NCBI RefSeq assembly: GCF_030013905.1
Contig: NZ_CP124862.1
Span: forward strand, 1,863,051-1,927,050
Source: Petroclostridium sp. X23
GTDB lineage: Bacteria > Bacillota > Clostridia > SK-Y3
Reading direction: 5' to 3'
Length of the DNA stretch: 64,000 nt
Within the stretch, counting starts at the first letter, position 1. Each line of letters opens with the position of its first letter. The notes under the pieces were generated by a model. It saw only the letters and a program-made list of their open reading frames with translations. It had not been told where the DNA came from and ran no database searches. The translations under genes were made by a program, and so were the position numbers. This document shows, piece after piece, positions 55,329-64,000 of this stretch.

Positions 55329-56798
55329 ATGAAGTTCGGTTGGAAAATTTTTTTTCTTTGCATGGGAATTTATGTGATTTCTCTGACTATAACGGGGATG
55401 GTAGTTACTGAAAATACATATAAGAGTTTATTAAAAAAGGACATAGAGCGAAGCTTAGAAGAAGAGAGTAATCTTCACTCTACTTTAGCTTTGTATTTAC
55501 TAAACAATCAGCGTATTGCTCAAGAAAAGATTGAACTAAAAAATTACAGTAAAAGTATGGTTGACATGGTCAAGACAGATAGAAACTACCTGGAGATATT
55601 TGATGAAAAGCTTAATCTTTTAGCCACAAATGCTCCACGTGCCTGGTTTTTCTCCCGTGATGAGCTGGATGTAGCCTTGAAGGGGCAAAAAAACTTTGTG
55701 CTAAAACGAGATAAAGATCAACTTTATTTATTTGTCACAAATGTCTTAGAAATTAATGAGGAGAAAATTGTCCTATCTCTTATTAAGGACATCACCCATG
55801 TGAATAACCACCGAAAAGAACAGTACTTACTTTTTATAAGGACTGGACTAATAGGGCTGGCTTTTGTGGCTATAATCACATGGGGGTTGAGTACATTTCT
55901 CCTAAAGCCCTTTAGAGAACTAAGTTTAACAACTCAAAACATTGCATCAGGGAACTATCACGTCAGAGCCAAAGTGAATAGAAAGGATGAAGTAGGTCTA
56001 TTAGCCGAGCAATTTAACACCATGGCTGACAAGATTGAGCAAAAAATAAATCAACTGGAGGAAGAAGGTCAACGTCAGCAGCGGTTTATTGACAATCTGA
56101 CTCATGAGCTTCGCACTCCTCTCACATCAATTATAGGTTATGCAGAATACCTGTTAAAGGCAAAATATAATCCGGAAATATTTCAAAAAAGCCTAAATTA
56201 TATTTACTCTGAGGGAAATCGTATGTTGAAGGTTGCTAAAACACTGATGAATATGATTTTGGTACGAGAAAAACCATTACAGCTTAAAGAAGTACAGGTT
56301 ATGCCTTTGTTAATAGAGGTTAGAAATATTATGGAAGTAAAGGGAGAGAAGGCAGGCATAGTCTTGGAAGTAGTAGGAGAAGATACTCGGATTCTACTGG
56401 ATAGAGACTTATTAAAGGTTGCCATTACCAATCTAGTGGATAATGCCATAAACGCAAGCAATGCAGGGCAAAAGATTACTATCGGAGTCGAAAAAATCCA
56501 AGAAAAGGTATGCATTTTTGTAGCAGATGAAGGAAAGGGCATGGAAGAGTGTGAAACAAAGAAGATAACAGAGCCCTTTTACCGTATCGATAAATCTCGC
56601 TCTAGAAAAGAAGGAGGCATTGGTTTAGGATTGGCTATTTGTTATCAAATTGCAGACGAGCATGGTGCCGAACTTGAAATAGAAAGTAAGATTGGTATAG
56701 GTACAAAAATAAAAATAAAGTTTACAAAAATGTTACAAGTTAGAAGTAATTTGGATAAAATCCCCTGCTATAATAACATCTGTAAGGAAAAAATATAG
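55329..56798 (+). CDS. Sensor histidine kinase with HAMP domain
   Basis: 489 residues; TM1 (about 8-26), external domain (about 30-165), TM2 (about 170-192), HAMP (about 195-245, ending EQFNTMADKIEQKI), dimerisation domain with H259 in LTHELRTPLTS, ATPase domain with NLVDNAINAS and DEGKGM. The ATG at 55329 is preceded by GGAGG. The external domain has no recognised family. Partner of the upstream regulator. Confidence 0.94.
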   Translation: MKFGWKIFFLCMGIYVISLTITGMVVTENTYKSLLKKDIERSLEEESNLHSTLALYLLNNQRIAQEKIELKNYSKSMVDMVKTDRNYLEIFDEKLNLLATNAPRAWFFSRDELDVALKGQKNFVLKRDKDQLYLFVTNVLEINEEKIVLSLIKDITHVNNHRKEQYLLFIRTGLIGLAFVAIITWGLSTFLLKPFRELSLTTQNIASGNYHVRAKVNRKDEVGLLAEQFNTMADKIEQKINQLEEEGQRQQRFIDNLTHELRTPLTSIIGYAEYLLKAKYNPEIFQKSLNYIYSEGNRMLKVAKTLMNMILVREKPLQLKEVQVMPLLIEVRNIMEVKGEKAGIVLEVVGEDTRILLDRDLLKVAITNLVDNAINASNAGQKITIGVEKIQEKVCIFVADEGKGMEECETKKITEPFYRIDKSRSRKEGGIGLGLAICYQIADEHGAELEIESKIGIGTKIKIKFTKMLQVRSNLDKIPCYNNICKEKI

Positions 56799-56815
56799 GA
56801 AGGGTGAATTTAAAA

Positions 56816-57154
56816 ATGAAAAAAGTACTTGCACTTTTATTAGTTGCTATGCTAGGACTAACTATGTTGGTTGGCTGTACTGATGAAAAAAAGCCAGGAG
56901 ATAATCCAGCAGCAGAGCAGCAAGAAGAGAACTTAGATAAAGAAGTACAAGATGCAGAACAAAACAAAGCTCAAGATGCAGAACAAGACAAAGCTCAAAA
57001 TGCAGAACAAGACAAAGCTCAAAATGCAGAACAAGACAAAGCTCAAAATGCAGAACAAGACAAAGCTCAAAATGCAGAACAAGACAAAGCTCAAAATGCA
57101 GAACAAGACAAAGCTCAAGAGCAAAACGAAATTCAAGAGCAAGATAAAGAATAG
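56816..57154 (+). CDS. Lipoprotein with seven 8-residue tandem repeats
   Basis: 112 residues; signal peptide with lipobox MLVGC (Cys about 22), short charged linker, then seven units of Q(N/D)AEQ(D/N)KA (residues 45-100), coded by 24-bp repeats that are nearly identical (56948-57115), then an EQ-rich tail. The repeats form a probable highly charged helix. The ATG at 56816 is 7 bases after GGAAGGGTG. Its location behind the two-component system suggests regulation by it. Confidence 0.85.
   Translation: MKKVLALLLVAMLGLTMLVGCTDEKKPGDNPAAEQQEENLDKEVQDAEQNKAQDAEQDKAQNAEQDKAQNAEQDKAQNAEQDKAQNAEQDKAQNAEQDKAQEQNEIQEQDKE
56948..57115 (+). repeat. 24-bp in-frame tandem repeat, seven copies
   Basis: Unit CAAAATGCAGAACAAGACAA+AGCT; the last five copies are identical and the first two differ by one or two bases. 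Exact DNA identity suggests recent expansion. Confidence 0.95.
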
Positions 57155-57180
57155 TAGCAAATTAACATATTAAACACCTT

Positions 57181-57208
57181 AGAGACCTCCTTAATAGAGG
57201 TCTCTTTT
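57181..57208 (+). terminator. Intrinsic terminator after the repeat lipoprotein gene
   Basis: AGAGACCTC / GAGGTCTCT perfect 9-bp stem with a 7-base loop, then TTT. Confidence 0.8.
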
Positions 57209-57263
57209 ATTTATATCTTAAAAAATGTATAATTAAAAAAAGGCGAGTGAAAGGAATGGTAGA

Positions 57264-59066
57264 ATGAATAGAATAGTTTTTTTTCTTTTCTTTATATTGG
57301 TCCTGGCAGGTTGTACTCAACAAGAAATAAAGGAAGGTCAAGTTTATGTGGTAAAGGATGATAATTCCCATGAAGAACAGGCAGGAGATATGTTAAATAT
57401 TGAGGGAAGAATCCCTTTTCAAAAGTATGTTAACCAAAGCCTTGTAGATCAATATAATTCAAATCGTATCTTATTGACTATTTCTCCAGATGGAAACGAA
57501 ATGTATATAATGGAGAAATTTGAAGCAAGCAGCCTTTCACATGTGATTATGGGAGATCCAGATGAAAAGGTTAGAATTATCAAGGAAGATATAGCTACTA
57601 AAGATCAGAAGATTGTTATAGAAAACATTCCATTTGTCTCTAAGGTACTTTGGAATACAGAGGGAAATATGGTGGCCTTTGGCGGGGGAGGAAAATTGAC
57701 AGTTTACGATGTGGAAAATAACAATGTTCTTATGAATGAGAAACTAGCACAAGATACTATTACTAATTTTTTTTGGTCACCAGTCAATGAAGATAAGCTC
57801 TACTCAGAGCAGCCAAATTTAGCTAATGGCAGCATCTACTATCTGGCTTCTCAAAAAAAGGTAGAAGCTTATGAGACTAGAGAAGAAACCTACTACAAGG
57901 GAAAATTGGACAGCAACTATTACTATGGAACAAAGTGGGACTTAACCGGTGGTGATATTAATACGGTTATTCTGGATAAACAGGGAAAAATAATTAAAGT
58001 CTTAACCCAGGGAAGGTTTAGAGACGCATATCAAAAATCTCTGTTAGTCGTTGGAGAAACGGGCTTTGGCTTATACTACATCAGAGATATTAATAGCTTA
58101 GACGAAATGATAGCTTTAACAGAAGAGTATGTCTATGATGTTAAATTTGTTACCAATGGGGAAATTGCCTATACTACAAAGGCCGATGATATAGATACTA
58201 ATCTGTTCTATTTACATATAGTGGATAATAGCGGAGATTACTTAAAAAAGTTTAAAGTCTATGGAGGCAGCGTTGCTGTTTTACCTGATGGAAACTCTGG
58301 CTACATTAGCGGCCCAGAATGGCAGCAGGTTGACTTTGTTCAAAATAAGTTGGTTCAACAAAATACTCAAACAAAAGATTATGAAGCAGACGATCTGCAT
58401 AAGATATACGCAACAATTAGAGGAGCGATGACTACACTTTATGATTTCGAGCTGAAAGGAGAACAAAACTGGAATAGTTTAAAAAAGTATTTTAAAAATA
58501 CTCAATTACCTGAACAGTGGGCCTATCTGGATATGGAAATAATGTTTAAAGAAAAAGCCAACAGGTCATTAGCAGAAGCTTTTTCGACATACATGATTAA
58601 GATTGAAATGAAAAGCTATGACATCAACTCTATGAGTGATGGTGCATCTATCACCATTGGAGTGGACACAAAAAACTACTACGGCGGAAGCAATACCATG
58701 GATTATGCTTTAGAATTAATCAAAAGTGAAGGTAATTGGTATGTTATAGGCTTCAGTACTTTTCCTTACTCAACACTACGGAAAGAAATAGAGGAAATAA
58801 TTCAGGAAACTGTGGATAATATTCAACTGGGTAAGCTCTTTTCCGGGAAGCTTGAAAGCAAGGAAATCAACATCGGACAGATTCAATTCTGGCGAAGTGG
58901 TAAGCCCCACCTAGCACCTAATATAGAAAGTGCCGACTCAATAAGAGTTTTGTTGCAAGTAACCAATCAAGGAAAAGAAGAGATATATAAGCTAGTATTA
59001 GAAAAGGTAAATCAAAGCTATTTCGAGCCTGTTAAGCTCACTAAAGAAAATTTGAGTTCACTATAA
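57264..59066 (+). CDS. Large lipoprotein with beta-propeller-like region
   Basis: 600 residues; lipobox LAGCT (Cys about 17). Residues about 60-370 have repeated strand patterns with W/Y-rich loops (LLTISPDGNEMYIMEKFE, KVLWNTEGNMVAFGGGGKL) like a TolB-type propeller. Residues about 380-560 look like a second alpha/beta domain. No family is recognised. The start follows AAAGGA by 8 bases. It has its own start beyond the terminator but is probably functionally linked with the preceding genes; the facing HTH sensor has a similar predicted external fold. Confidence 0.75.
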   Translation: MNRIVFFLFFILVLAGCTQQEIKEGQVYVVKDDNSHEEQAGDMLNIEGRIPFQKYVNQSLVDQYNSNRILLTISPDGNEMYIMEKFEASSLSHVIMGDPDEKVRIIKEDIATKDQKIVIENIPFVSKVLWNTEGNMVAFGGGGKLTVYDVENNNVLMNEKLAQDTITNFFWSPVNEDKLYSEQPNLANGSIYYLASQKKVEAYETREETYYKGKLDSNYYYGTKWDLTGGDINTVILDKQGKIIKVLTQGRFRDAYQKSLLVVGETGFGLYYIRDINSLDEMIALTEEYVYDVKFVTNGEIAYTTKADDIDTNLFYLHIVDNSGDYLKKFKVYGGSVAVLPDGNSGYISGPEWQQVDFVQNKLVQQNTQTKDYEADDLHKIYATIRGAMTTLYDFELKGEQNWNSLKKYFKNTQLPEQWAYLDMEIMFKEKANRSLAEAFSTYMIKIEMKSYDINSMSDGASITIGVDTKNYYGGSNTMDYALELIKSEGNWYVIGFSTFPYSTLRKEIEEIIQETVDNIQLGKLFSGKLESKEINIGQIQFWRSGKPHLAPNIESADSIRVLLQVTNQGKEEIYKLVLEKVNQSYFEPVKLTKENLSSL

Positions 59067-59222
59067 CTTTAAAACAAGATGTACCTATGATAGAATTTTG
59101 AAAAAACCAAGGAATTTTTATACCGGTGTGTGAACATATATAATAAAAAATTAGGGAAATTTAGAGAAGAAGCTTGAATTATTCACTTACATAGGCTGTA
59201 TAGTAATAGACGCAAACAAGCA

Positions 59223-59255
59223 TTGCGGCAAGCGAGATTCTCCCTTGCCGCCAAT
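59223..59255. terminator. Inverted repeat between convergent genes
   Basis: ATTGCGGCAAG (59222-59232) and CTTGCCGC + CAAT (59244-59255) with inner GAGA/TCTC pairs. There is no clear T-run; a possible terminator for the convergent genes. Confidence 0.45.
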
Positions 59256-59265
59256 ATTTGAATAA

Positions 59266-60234
59266 TCATTTTGGTTTGCTAATAAACATCTGTGTAAACA
59301 TATTTCCATAAGAACCGCCGCTTTTTATTCCCAATCCTATATGCGTAAAGTCAGGACTTAGTATGTTCTTTCTATGCCCGGGAGAATTCATCAATGCTTC
59401 GTGTGCTTTTTGAACCGTCTGGTTTCCCGCAATGTTCTCTCCTGCGCGAACATATTCTATTCCAAAATCCTTCATCATATCGAAAGGACTGCCATATGTC
59501 GGAGAATTATGGCTAAAGTAGTTATTGTCTATCATGTCCTGCGACTTGATCCTTGCCACATTGGTTAGCTCCATATCTATTGTCAAAGGCGCCACACCGT
59601 TTTGAGACCGTGCCTCATTTACTAATCTTAACATTTCCTGTTCTTGACTGGTAAGCGTTGTTGAATTATTTTTTGTATTATCCGGTATTTGCGGCGTAGT
59701 ACCTTGCGTTGTTCCTGGAGTTGTCCCCGTGGTTGTTCCCGGTGTTGTTTTAGGTGTTGTTTTAGGTGTTGTCCCAGTTGTCCCTGGTGTTGTTCCCGGT
59801 GTTGTTCCGTTTGTTCTTCCTGGGGTAGTTCCTACCGTCGTTCCCGGTGTGGTTCCAGGCGTGGCGGGCGTTGCACCTGTTTTATTATCTTCCACTACTA
59901 CCGGTGTGCACTGGTTCTGAGGAATAAATCCAATTTGCTTATTGGGAAGCTTTACCGCATACCAATCTTCAACTTTGTTTACTACATCTAAAGTGCTATT
60001 CTTATCGGAAGTCTGAATCACAGGCGTATCGTTTGAACAGCCTGTTCTTACCTCTGCTCTCTCGGCCGTCACTTTTACTCTTTTAATGTCTCCTTCTTTA
60101 GCGACTGAAGATTCTACACCCTTTACAGCTTTTTGTGCACATGATACTGTAAAAAGCAATAGTACGATTAGCGTTAAAATATAGAGTCTTCTTTTCGTAA
60201 AAATCCCTCCTAATTTTTTTGAATTGAACATCAT
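59266..60234 (-). CDS. CAP/SCP (YkwD-like) lipoprotein with SH3 domain and Pro-Thr linker
   Basis: 322 residues if the upstream ATG-ATG is used. Lipobox FTVSC follows a strong hydrophobic stretch; SH3-type domain about 50-110; a linker of TTPGTTPG-type repeats (about 118-190); CAP domain (about 195-320, LVNEARSQNGV..., HNSPTYGSPFDM, GENIAG and SPGHRKNIL motifs). CAP proteins are secreted, sometimes tied to spore or wall function. AGGAGGG is followed 6 bases later by ACG, not ATG, at 60198-60196; the signal peptide is ideal if translation begins there. No adjacent partner. Confidence 0.85.
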   Translation of the reverse strand: MMFNSKKLGGIFTKRRLYILTLIVLLLFTVSCAQKAVKGVESSVAKEGDIKRVKVTAERAEVRTGCSNDTPVIQTSDKNSTLDVVNKVEDWYAVKLPNKQIGFIPQNQCTPVVVEDNKTGATPATPGTTPGTTVGTTPGRTNGTTPGTTPGTTGTTPKTTPKTTPGTTTGTTPGTTQGTTPQIPDNTKNNSTTLTSQEQEMLRLVNEARSQNGVAPLTIDMELTNVARIKSQDMIDNNYFSHNSPTYGSPFDMMKDFGIEYVRAGENIAGNQTVQKAHEALMNSPGHRKNILSPDFTHIGLGIKSGGSYGNMFTQMFISKPK

Positions 60235-60282
60235 TTGTCCTATTCATATTATTAGGAAATATTCGATTTTTATTAGGTAATA

Positions 60283-61512
60283 TTATTTAATCTTGACTCC
60301 TTCTGCTAATTTTTCATCAGGCGATAAAATGATTTTTTCACCTTCCTTTAATCCTTCCAGCACTTCTGCTTTTTCATCACCTTCTATTCCTTTTTTTATC
60401 GCTCTAAGCTTTGCCGTACCATTCTCATTTACAAAAACATGATCTTGACCTTGGTAATCAAAAATCGCTTTTTCATCAATAACGATTGTATTCTCTTTAT
60501 AATCAGTAATAATTTTTACATTCACATCATATCCTGATTTTAATTCCCGAATATCATTGTCAAAGTCAATTTCCAATTTTACTCTTTTTTGTTCAATGCC
60601 AAGTTCAGACATTTTACTGAAGGCTTTAGGATAGATCTTTCTAACCGTACCTTTCATGTTTTTTATACCTAAATCTTCATTTTCGATTAAAACAGCGGCA
60701 CCTTGTTTCACGTCACTTATTTCGTCCACCAGAATATCACTTTCTAAAAAAACACCTTTTTCACTACCAAGCTCCATAAGCAGCGTACCCGGCTGTACCG
60801 TACTTCCTATTTCCGTTTCTTTGTCCATTACTATTCCATCAACAGGGGCTTTTACTACCATATCATTTTGTTTCTTGGTCAACAGGTCTATCCGTGCTTG
60901 TACCTCGGCAATCTGTGCTTCGTACTGCTTTTTCACATAACCCGATATCCCTTTTTTAGCTAATGCTATATTACTCTTTGCCACTTCTATGTTGGCTTCT
61001 GCTTCAGTTAGCTTGGCGAGACTCTTTTGATAAACATCAAAACTAATAGCACCTTCTTCATATAATGTTCGATGATTGCTGACCTCTCTGTTTGCTTCTT
61101 CATAAGAAGATTGGGCAGACCGCATCTGCGCTTCCAGTTTTCGGATTTCTTCCTGGTCTACAGGTCTTTTCATTTCTTCATATTGTGCCGCTATGGATTG
61201 CTTCTGTGCTTCCAAAGCCTTCTTTTGCAGCACCACCTCTGTGTCATCCATTTTCACCAGAAGGTCTCCTGCCTTCACAGCACCTCCTATATCGGCATAT
61301 ATCTCTACAATGCTGCCACTCTCCCTAGCATAGACCGAAACCTCATTTTCAAGCTGCACTACAGCGGTTTCCTCTACATACTTATAGATATCTCCTTTTT
61401 CCACCGTGTCCATATCCACTTCAACTGCCTGGCTGCCGGATATCCTAATGAATACACCGGCCGCGGCAATCAATACAACAATGATGATAGCTATCCAAAT
61501 CATTTTTTTCAT
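60283..61512 (-). CDS. HlyD/MacA-type membrane fusion protein
   Basis: 409 residues; N-terminal anchor (about 5-23), lipoyl half (about 55-85), long coiled coil (about 85-195, EAQKQSIAAQYEEMKRPVDQEEI and on), second lipoyl half and a beta-barrel with a C-terminal domain. It is the adaptor of the ABC exporter encoded upstream and starts 11 bases after its stop. The substrate is unknown. Confidence 0.93.
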   Translation of the reverse strand: MKKMIWIAIIIVVLIAAAGVFIRISGSQAVEVDMDTVEKGDIYKYVEETAVVQLENEVSVYARESGSIVEIYADIGGAVKAGDLLVKMDDTEVVLQKKALEAQKQSIAAQYEEMKRPVDQEEIRKLEAQMRSAQSSYEEANREVSNHRTLYEEGAISFDVYQKSLAKLTEAEANIEVAKSNIALAKKGISGYVKKQYEAQIAEVQARIDLLTKKQNDMVVKAPVDGIVMDKETEIGSTVQPGTLLMELGSEKGVFLESDILVDEISDVKQGAAVLIENEDLGIKNMKGTVRKIYPKAFSKMSELGIEQKRVKLEIDFDNDIRELKSGYDVNVKIITDYKENTIVIDEKAIFDYQGQDHVFVNENGTAKLRAIKKGIEGDEKAEVLEGLKEGEKIILSPDEKLAEGVKIK

Positions 61513-61523
61513 CGTTCATCCTC

Positions 61524-63875
61524 CTAAGAAATCCGACTTTTTAATGCATCAATGAAATTCAGGTTATATATTTTCTTTAACGTTGCCAATTGCGCACCGG
61601 CAACAAAAACCACAGTGGCAACCGCTGCTGTAATAAAAATCCTTGGTGTTAATAGAACAGGGAAGGTAATCACTTCCGAGCTGAAAGACTGTGCAACCCC
61701 ACGGATCATTGCTATACTCATCGGAACACCTATAAGCATTGCTATGATTGTCATCAATGTATTCTCTTTACTAATCATCCGGTAAATATCTTTTTTATCA
61801 AATCCCATCACCCGCAGTGAGGCAAATTCCATGCTCCGCTCGGATATGCTGATAATGGTTGAATTATAGATAATAGCAAATCCTAAAATGCCGCCGAATA
61901 ACATATAGAAGTTTATGGCTACTGCAATGGTATCCAGATACTCCATAAATGAGTTCTTGATATCTGAAACAGAGCGAACCGAAGAAATATTTTTAACATC
62001 TTCCAATTTCTCTTTTACTTGATCATCGCTATCAATGACTACACCGGTAATCATTCCTTTTTCCATCAATAATCTTTCCATCACATCAATATCCATATAA
62101 GCATTCATCCCCAAATACTGCTCAACCACATTGCTTACTTCCACAACAGCATCCTCCTTACCGGGCAGGAAGTTTTTAATGGTAACGTCATCGCCTTCTT
62201 TTACATGCAGTGCTTTTGCCAATGCTTGAGTGATGGTTATTCCCGTTTTTTGCAATTTTACTTCCCTCTGATCACTATCCCTGAATTCATAAAAGGAGGT
62301 ATCCCAGGGTATGCCTATAATATTCACGTTTTTTTTGCGCCAGCCATTGCTGAATTCGAAGGGGTATTCCAATTTTGGTTCCATTTTATCCACGTCAATC
62401 AGGTGTATTAAATCATTCATTACACGTTTGCTCATAGGACGGGTGAATTCCACCGTATAATCCATTTTTTGATATTCGCCGTATTGCAGTTCGAACATAG
62501 CGGTCATCGCATGCCCCTGGTAAAGAGGAATGGTATTAATACCGTAGGTTAACGCCAGACCTAATACCAGAAATATAAACCGTCGTTTGTTTCTCATGAT
62601 ATTCCTAATCACCATTTTCCAACTAAAACCAATGCTATTCCAGAAAAACCCGATTCTCTCCAGCAATATCCGTTTTCCTGATTTGGGTGCTTCGGGTCTC
62701 ATAGAGTCGGCAGGCATAATCCGGAGTACGTTTCTCGCACCGAATAATCCCGATGCAATACAGAAAACACCGGTTAGTATAATAGCTTTGATCATAAAGT
62801 CATAGTATACTTCTATACTGACTAAAGGAATATTAAAATAGGCGACAAATACCTTAATCATAGGTCCGGCTAAAAATGTCCCCGCTGTAATGCCAATCAT
62901 AGAACCCATCAGTCCTATTGCCAAAGCGTATTTCGTATAATGGGACAGAATGTTTAAATTCCCATAACCTAATGCCTTTAACACACCAATCGCTACCCTG
63001 TCATTGTTTACAATCCTTGAAAGCATGATGGATATGATAACCGCCGCAACCATCAGGAATAGAACCGGAACCGTTGATGCCATTTTGTCAATGCCTTTTA
63101 CTTTTTCTGTTAACATCTTATTACTCAATTGATCTTCCAGTTTTGTAATCCTTTTAACACCGTATTTGTCAAGTTTCTTTTCAACTTGATCAAGCACATC
63201 ATCTATTCTCGCTTCATCTTCCACCGTGATGAGCAGTTCATTATAACTATCTCTATACCCGTAAACAGACTGTGCAAAGGCCTCACTTACATAGGCCACT
63301 CCGAATTTTTCAGCCGCCGGCAAAAGCGCTTGATCGTTCTCCATGAGATAAACGAATTCCGAACTGGCTGCAATACCCGCCACCTCCAATTTATAGGCTC
63401 TACCATTGATATATGGGGATATTTCATCACCGGCTTTTATATTTCTAGCCTTTGCAAATTGCTCCAGCAACATCGCATGATCGTTGCCTATCTTGATACG
63501 CTGCCCATCTAAAAGGTACAATTTATTAATCTTCTCATCTTTCTCAGGAATGGATATCAATCGGATGGTAACCTTTTCATCCTTGTTGTCTACCCTCAGC
63601 GGTACATCAAAGCTGATTCGTCCTTGAACCTCCTTTACTTCTTCAATTGTTTTCAATTCGTTTATAGCACCTTTTGGAATTTTTAATAGCTGCACATGGA
63701 TGTCGTTGATATTTGTAACATCATAATAAGTATCTACCGCACTTTTTATATTGAGGGTAGTCATGTTGAATAATACATAGATGCATAATGCAACCGCTAT
63801 GATGACGGTAACCGATAGGAATTGCCCTTTAGAGTTCTTGATCATTCGCAGCAGACGAACATCTAATTTTTTCAT
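61524..63875 (-). CDS. FtsX-family ABC transporter permease
   Basis: 783 residues: N-terminal helix (about 18-40), external MacB-like domain, three-helix FtsX block (about 255-390), then a second external domain and final FtsX block (about 665-780). The ATG at 63875 shares a base with the stop of the ATPase gene (TAATG), which supports this start and translational coupling; a GTG at 63881 is an alternative. Probably exports a peptide or lipid, or acts in signalling. Confidence 0.92.
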   Translation of the reverse strand: MKKLDVRLLRMIKNSKGQFLSVTVIIAVALCIYVLFNMTTLNIKSAVDTYYDVTNINDIHVQLLKIPKGAINELKTIEEVKEVQGRISFDVPLRVDNKDEKVTIRLISIPEKDEKINKLYLLDGQRIKIGNDHAMLLEQFAKARNIKAGDEISPYINGRAYKLEVAGIAASSEFVYLMENDQALLPAAEKFGVAYVSEAFAQSVYGYRDSYNELLITVEDEARIDDVLDQVEKKLDKYGVKRITKLEDQLSNKMLTEKVKGIDKMASTVPVLFLMVAAVIISIMLSRIVNNDRVAIGVLKALGYGNLNILSHYTKYALAIGLMGSMIGITAGTFLAGPMIKVFVAYFNIPLVSIEVYYDFMIKAIILTGVFCIASGLFGARNVLRIMPADSMRPEAPKSGKRILLERIGFFWNSIGFSWKMVIRNIMRNKRRFIFLVLGLALTYGINTIPLYQGHAMTAMFELQYGEYQKMDYTVEFTRPMSKRVMNDLIHLIDVDKMEPKLEYPFEFSNGWRKKNVNIIGIPWDTSFYEFRDSDQREVKLQKTGITITQALAKALHVKEGDDVTIKNFLPGKEDAVVEVSNVVEQYLGMNAYMDIDVMERLLMEKGMITGVVIDSDDQVKEKLEDVKNISSVRSVSDIKNSFMEYLDTIAVAINFYMLFGGILGFAIIYNSTIISISERSMEFASLRVMGFDKKDIYRMISKENTLMTIIAMLIGVPMSIAMIRGVAQSFSSEVITFPVLLTPRIFITAAVATVVFVAGAQLATLKKIYNLNFIDALKSRIS

Positions 63876-64000
63876 TACCACTCGATCCTTTCCGGAGGAA
63901 TCGGATGATCATTCTCTTTCATTTCTATGATCTTGCCGCTTCTCATCTTAATAACCCGGTCCGCCATCTCTCCGATGGCCATATTATGGGTGATAATTAC
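63875..64000 (-). CDS. ABC transporter ATP-binding protein, C-terminal end (partial)
   Basis: Only the last 41 codons are inside the window. VIITHNMAIGEMADRVIKM is the H-loop region and the helix after it, then RSGKIIEM. The stop overlaps the permease start by one base. The rest of the gene, with the Walker motifs, lies beyond the right edge. Confidence 0.9.
   Translation of the reverse strand, partial: VIITHNMAIGEMADRVIKMRSGKIIEMKENDHPIPPERIEW

Noticed and set aside
56948..57115. CRISPR-like repeat array
   Set aside because: Repeats are contiguous without spacers and in frame with a lipoprotein gene; no cas genes are in the window.
56933..57173. Long open frames on both strands across the lipoprotein repeat
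   Set aside because: The 24-bp repeat has no stops in several frames, so these are shadows of the real coding frame.
59689..59991. Plus-strand Cys/Val-rich frames opposite the CAP lipoprotein
   Set aside because: Antisense of the repeated Thr-Thr-Pro-Gly linker; an artefact of the repeat codons.

Overview
The window looks like chromosomal DNA from a low-GC, anaerobic, spore-forming member of the Clostridia. The evidence is AT-rich intergenic DNA, strong AGGAGG-type ribosome binding sites, S-layer homology domains, a Spo0E-like protein, a GerA germination-protein remnant, LysM/L,D-transpeptidase proteins without signal peptides, a complete ATP-dependent citrate lyase cluster and many intrinsic terminators. 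No rRNA, tRNA, CRISPR array or intact transposase was seen. The species cannot be named from this sequence alone.

Layout. 1-4157: a TRAP carboxylate transporter (dctP, dctM, dctQ, minus strand) facing a GntR/UTRA regulator. Repeated GCACTTATATA boxes lie in both facing promoters. 4247-13727: a decayed gerA fragment, a 2,100-residue Ser/Thr kinase/ATPase/histidine kinase, and an aconitase-family hydratase. 14001-19230: a lipoprotein, two tandem LysM-YkuD proteins (one has lost its catalytic cysteine), an SLH-domain protein and a small Fe-S membrane protein. 19435-28426: a citrate fermentation locus, transcribed leftward as citC-citD-citE-citF-citX-tctC-tctB-tctA-citG. It takes up a tricarboxylate, cleaves it to acetate and oxaloacetate, and makes and attaches the lyase prosthetic group. 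A Cache-domain hybrid histidine kinase and a divergent OmpR-type regulator sit beside it (28643-32006).

32025-39577 is a patchwork. It holds a Spo0E-like gene, an intact comM/yifB and at least two scrambled comM fragments, a 27-residue membrane peptide, a pentapeptide-repeat protein, a collapsed xylA-xylB relic, three small single-family proteins (CBM-like, DUF4397, KTSC), a MITE-like element and hairpin repeats. 39638-45295: lipoate-protein ligase, an iron alcohol dehydrogenase, an M15 peptidase, and a DUF2975/HTH/DUF4173 set. 45451-50325: a MarR-controlled RND efflux operon. 50440-52570: an AI-2E-family membrane protein and a YtxH/YtxG-like pair.

52849-59066 looks like an envelope-sensing island. 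It has a membrane-anchored HTH protein with a large predicted external domain, facing a two-component system followed by two lipoproteins, one with seven 24-bp in-frame repeats. 59266-64000: a CAP/SCP lipoprotein whose natural start codon appears to be ACG, then an ABC efflux operon (ATPase, FtsX-type permease, HlyD-type adaptor) running off the right edge.

The most unusual items are the dead L,D-transpeptidase paralogue, the xylA-xylB and comM fragments, the duplicated hairpin element with compensatory base changes, the operator repeats facing the TRAP operon, the vestigial H-box in the giant kinase, and the membrane-anchored HTH sensor island.
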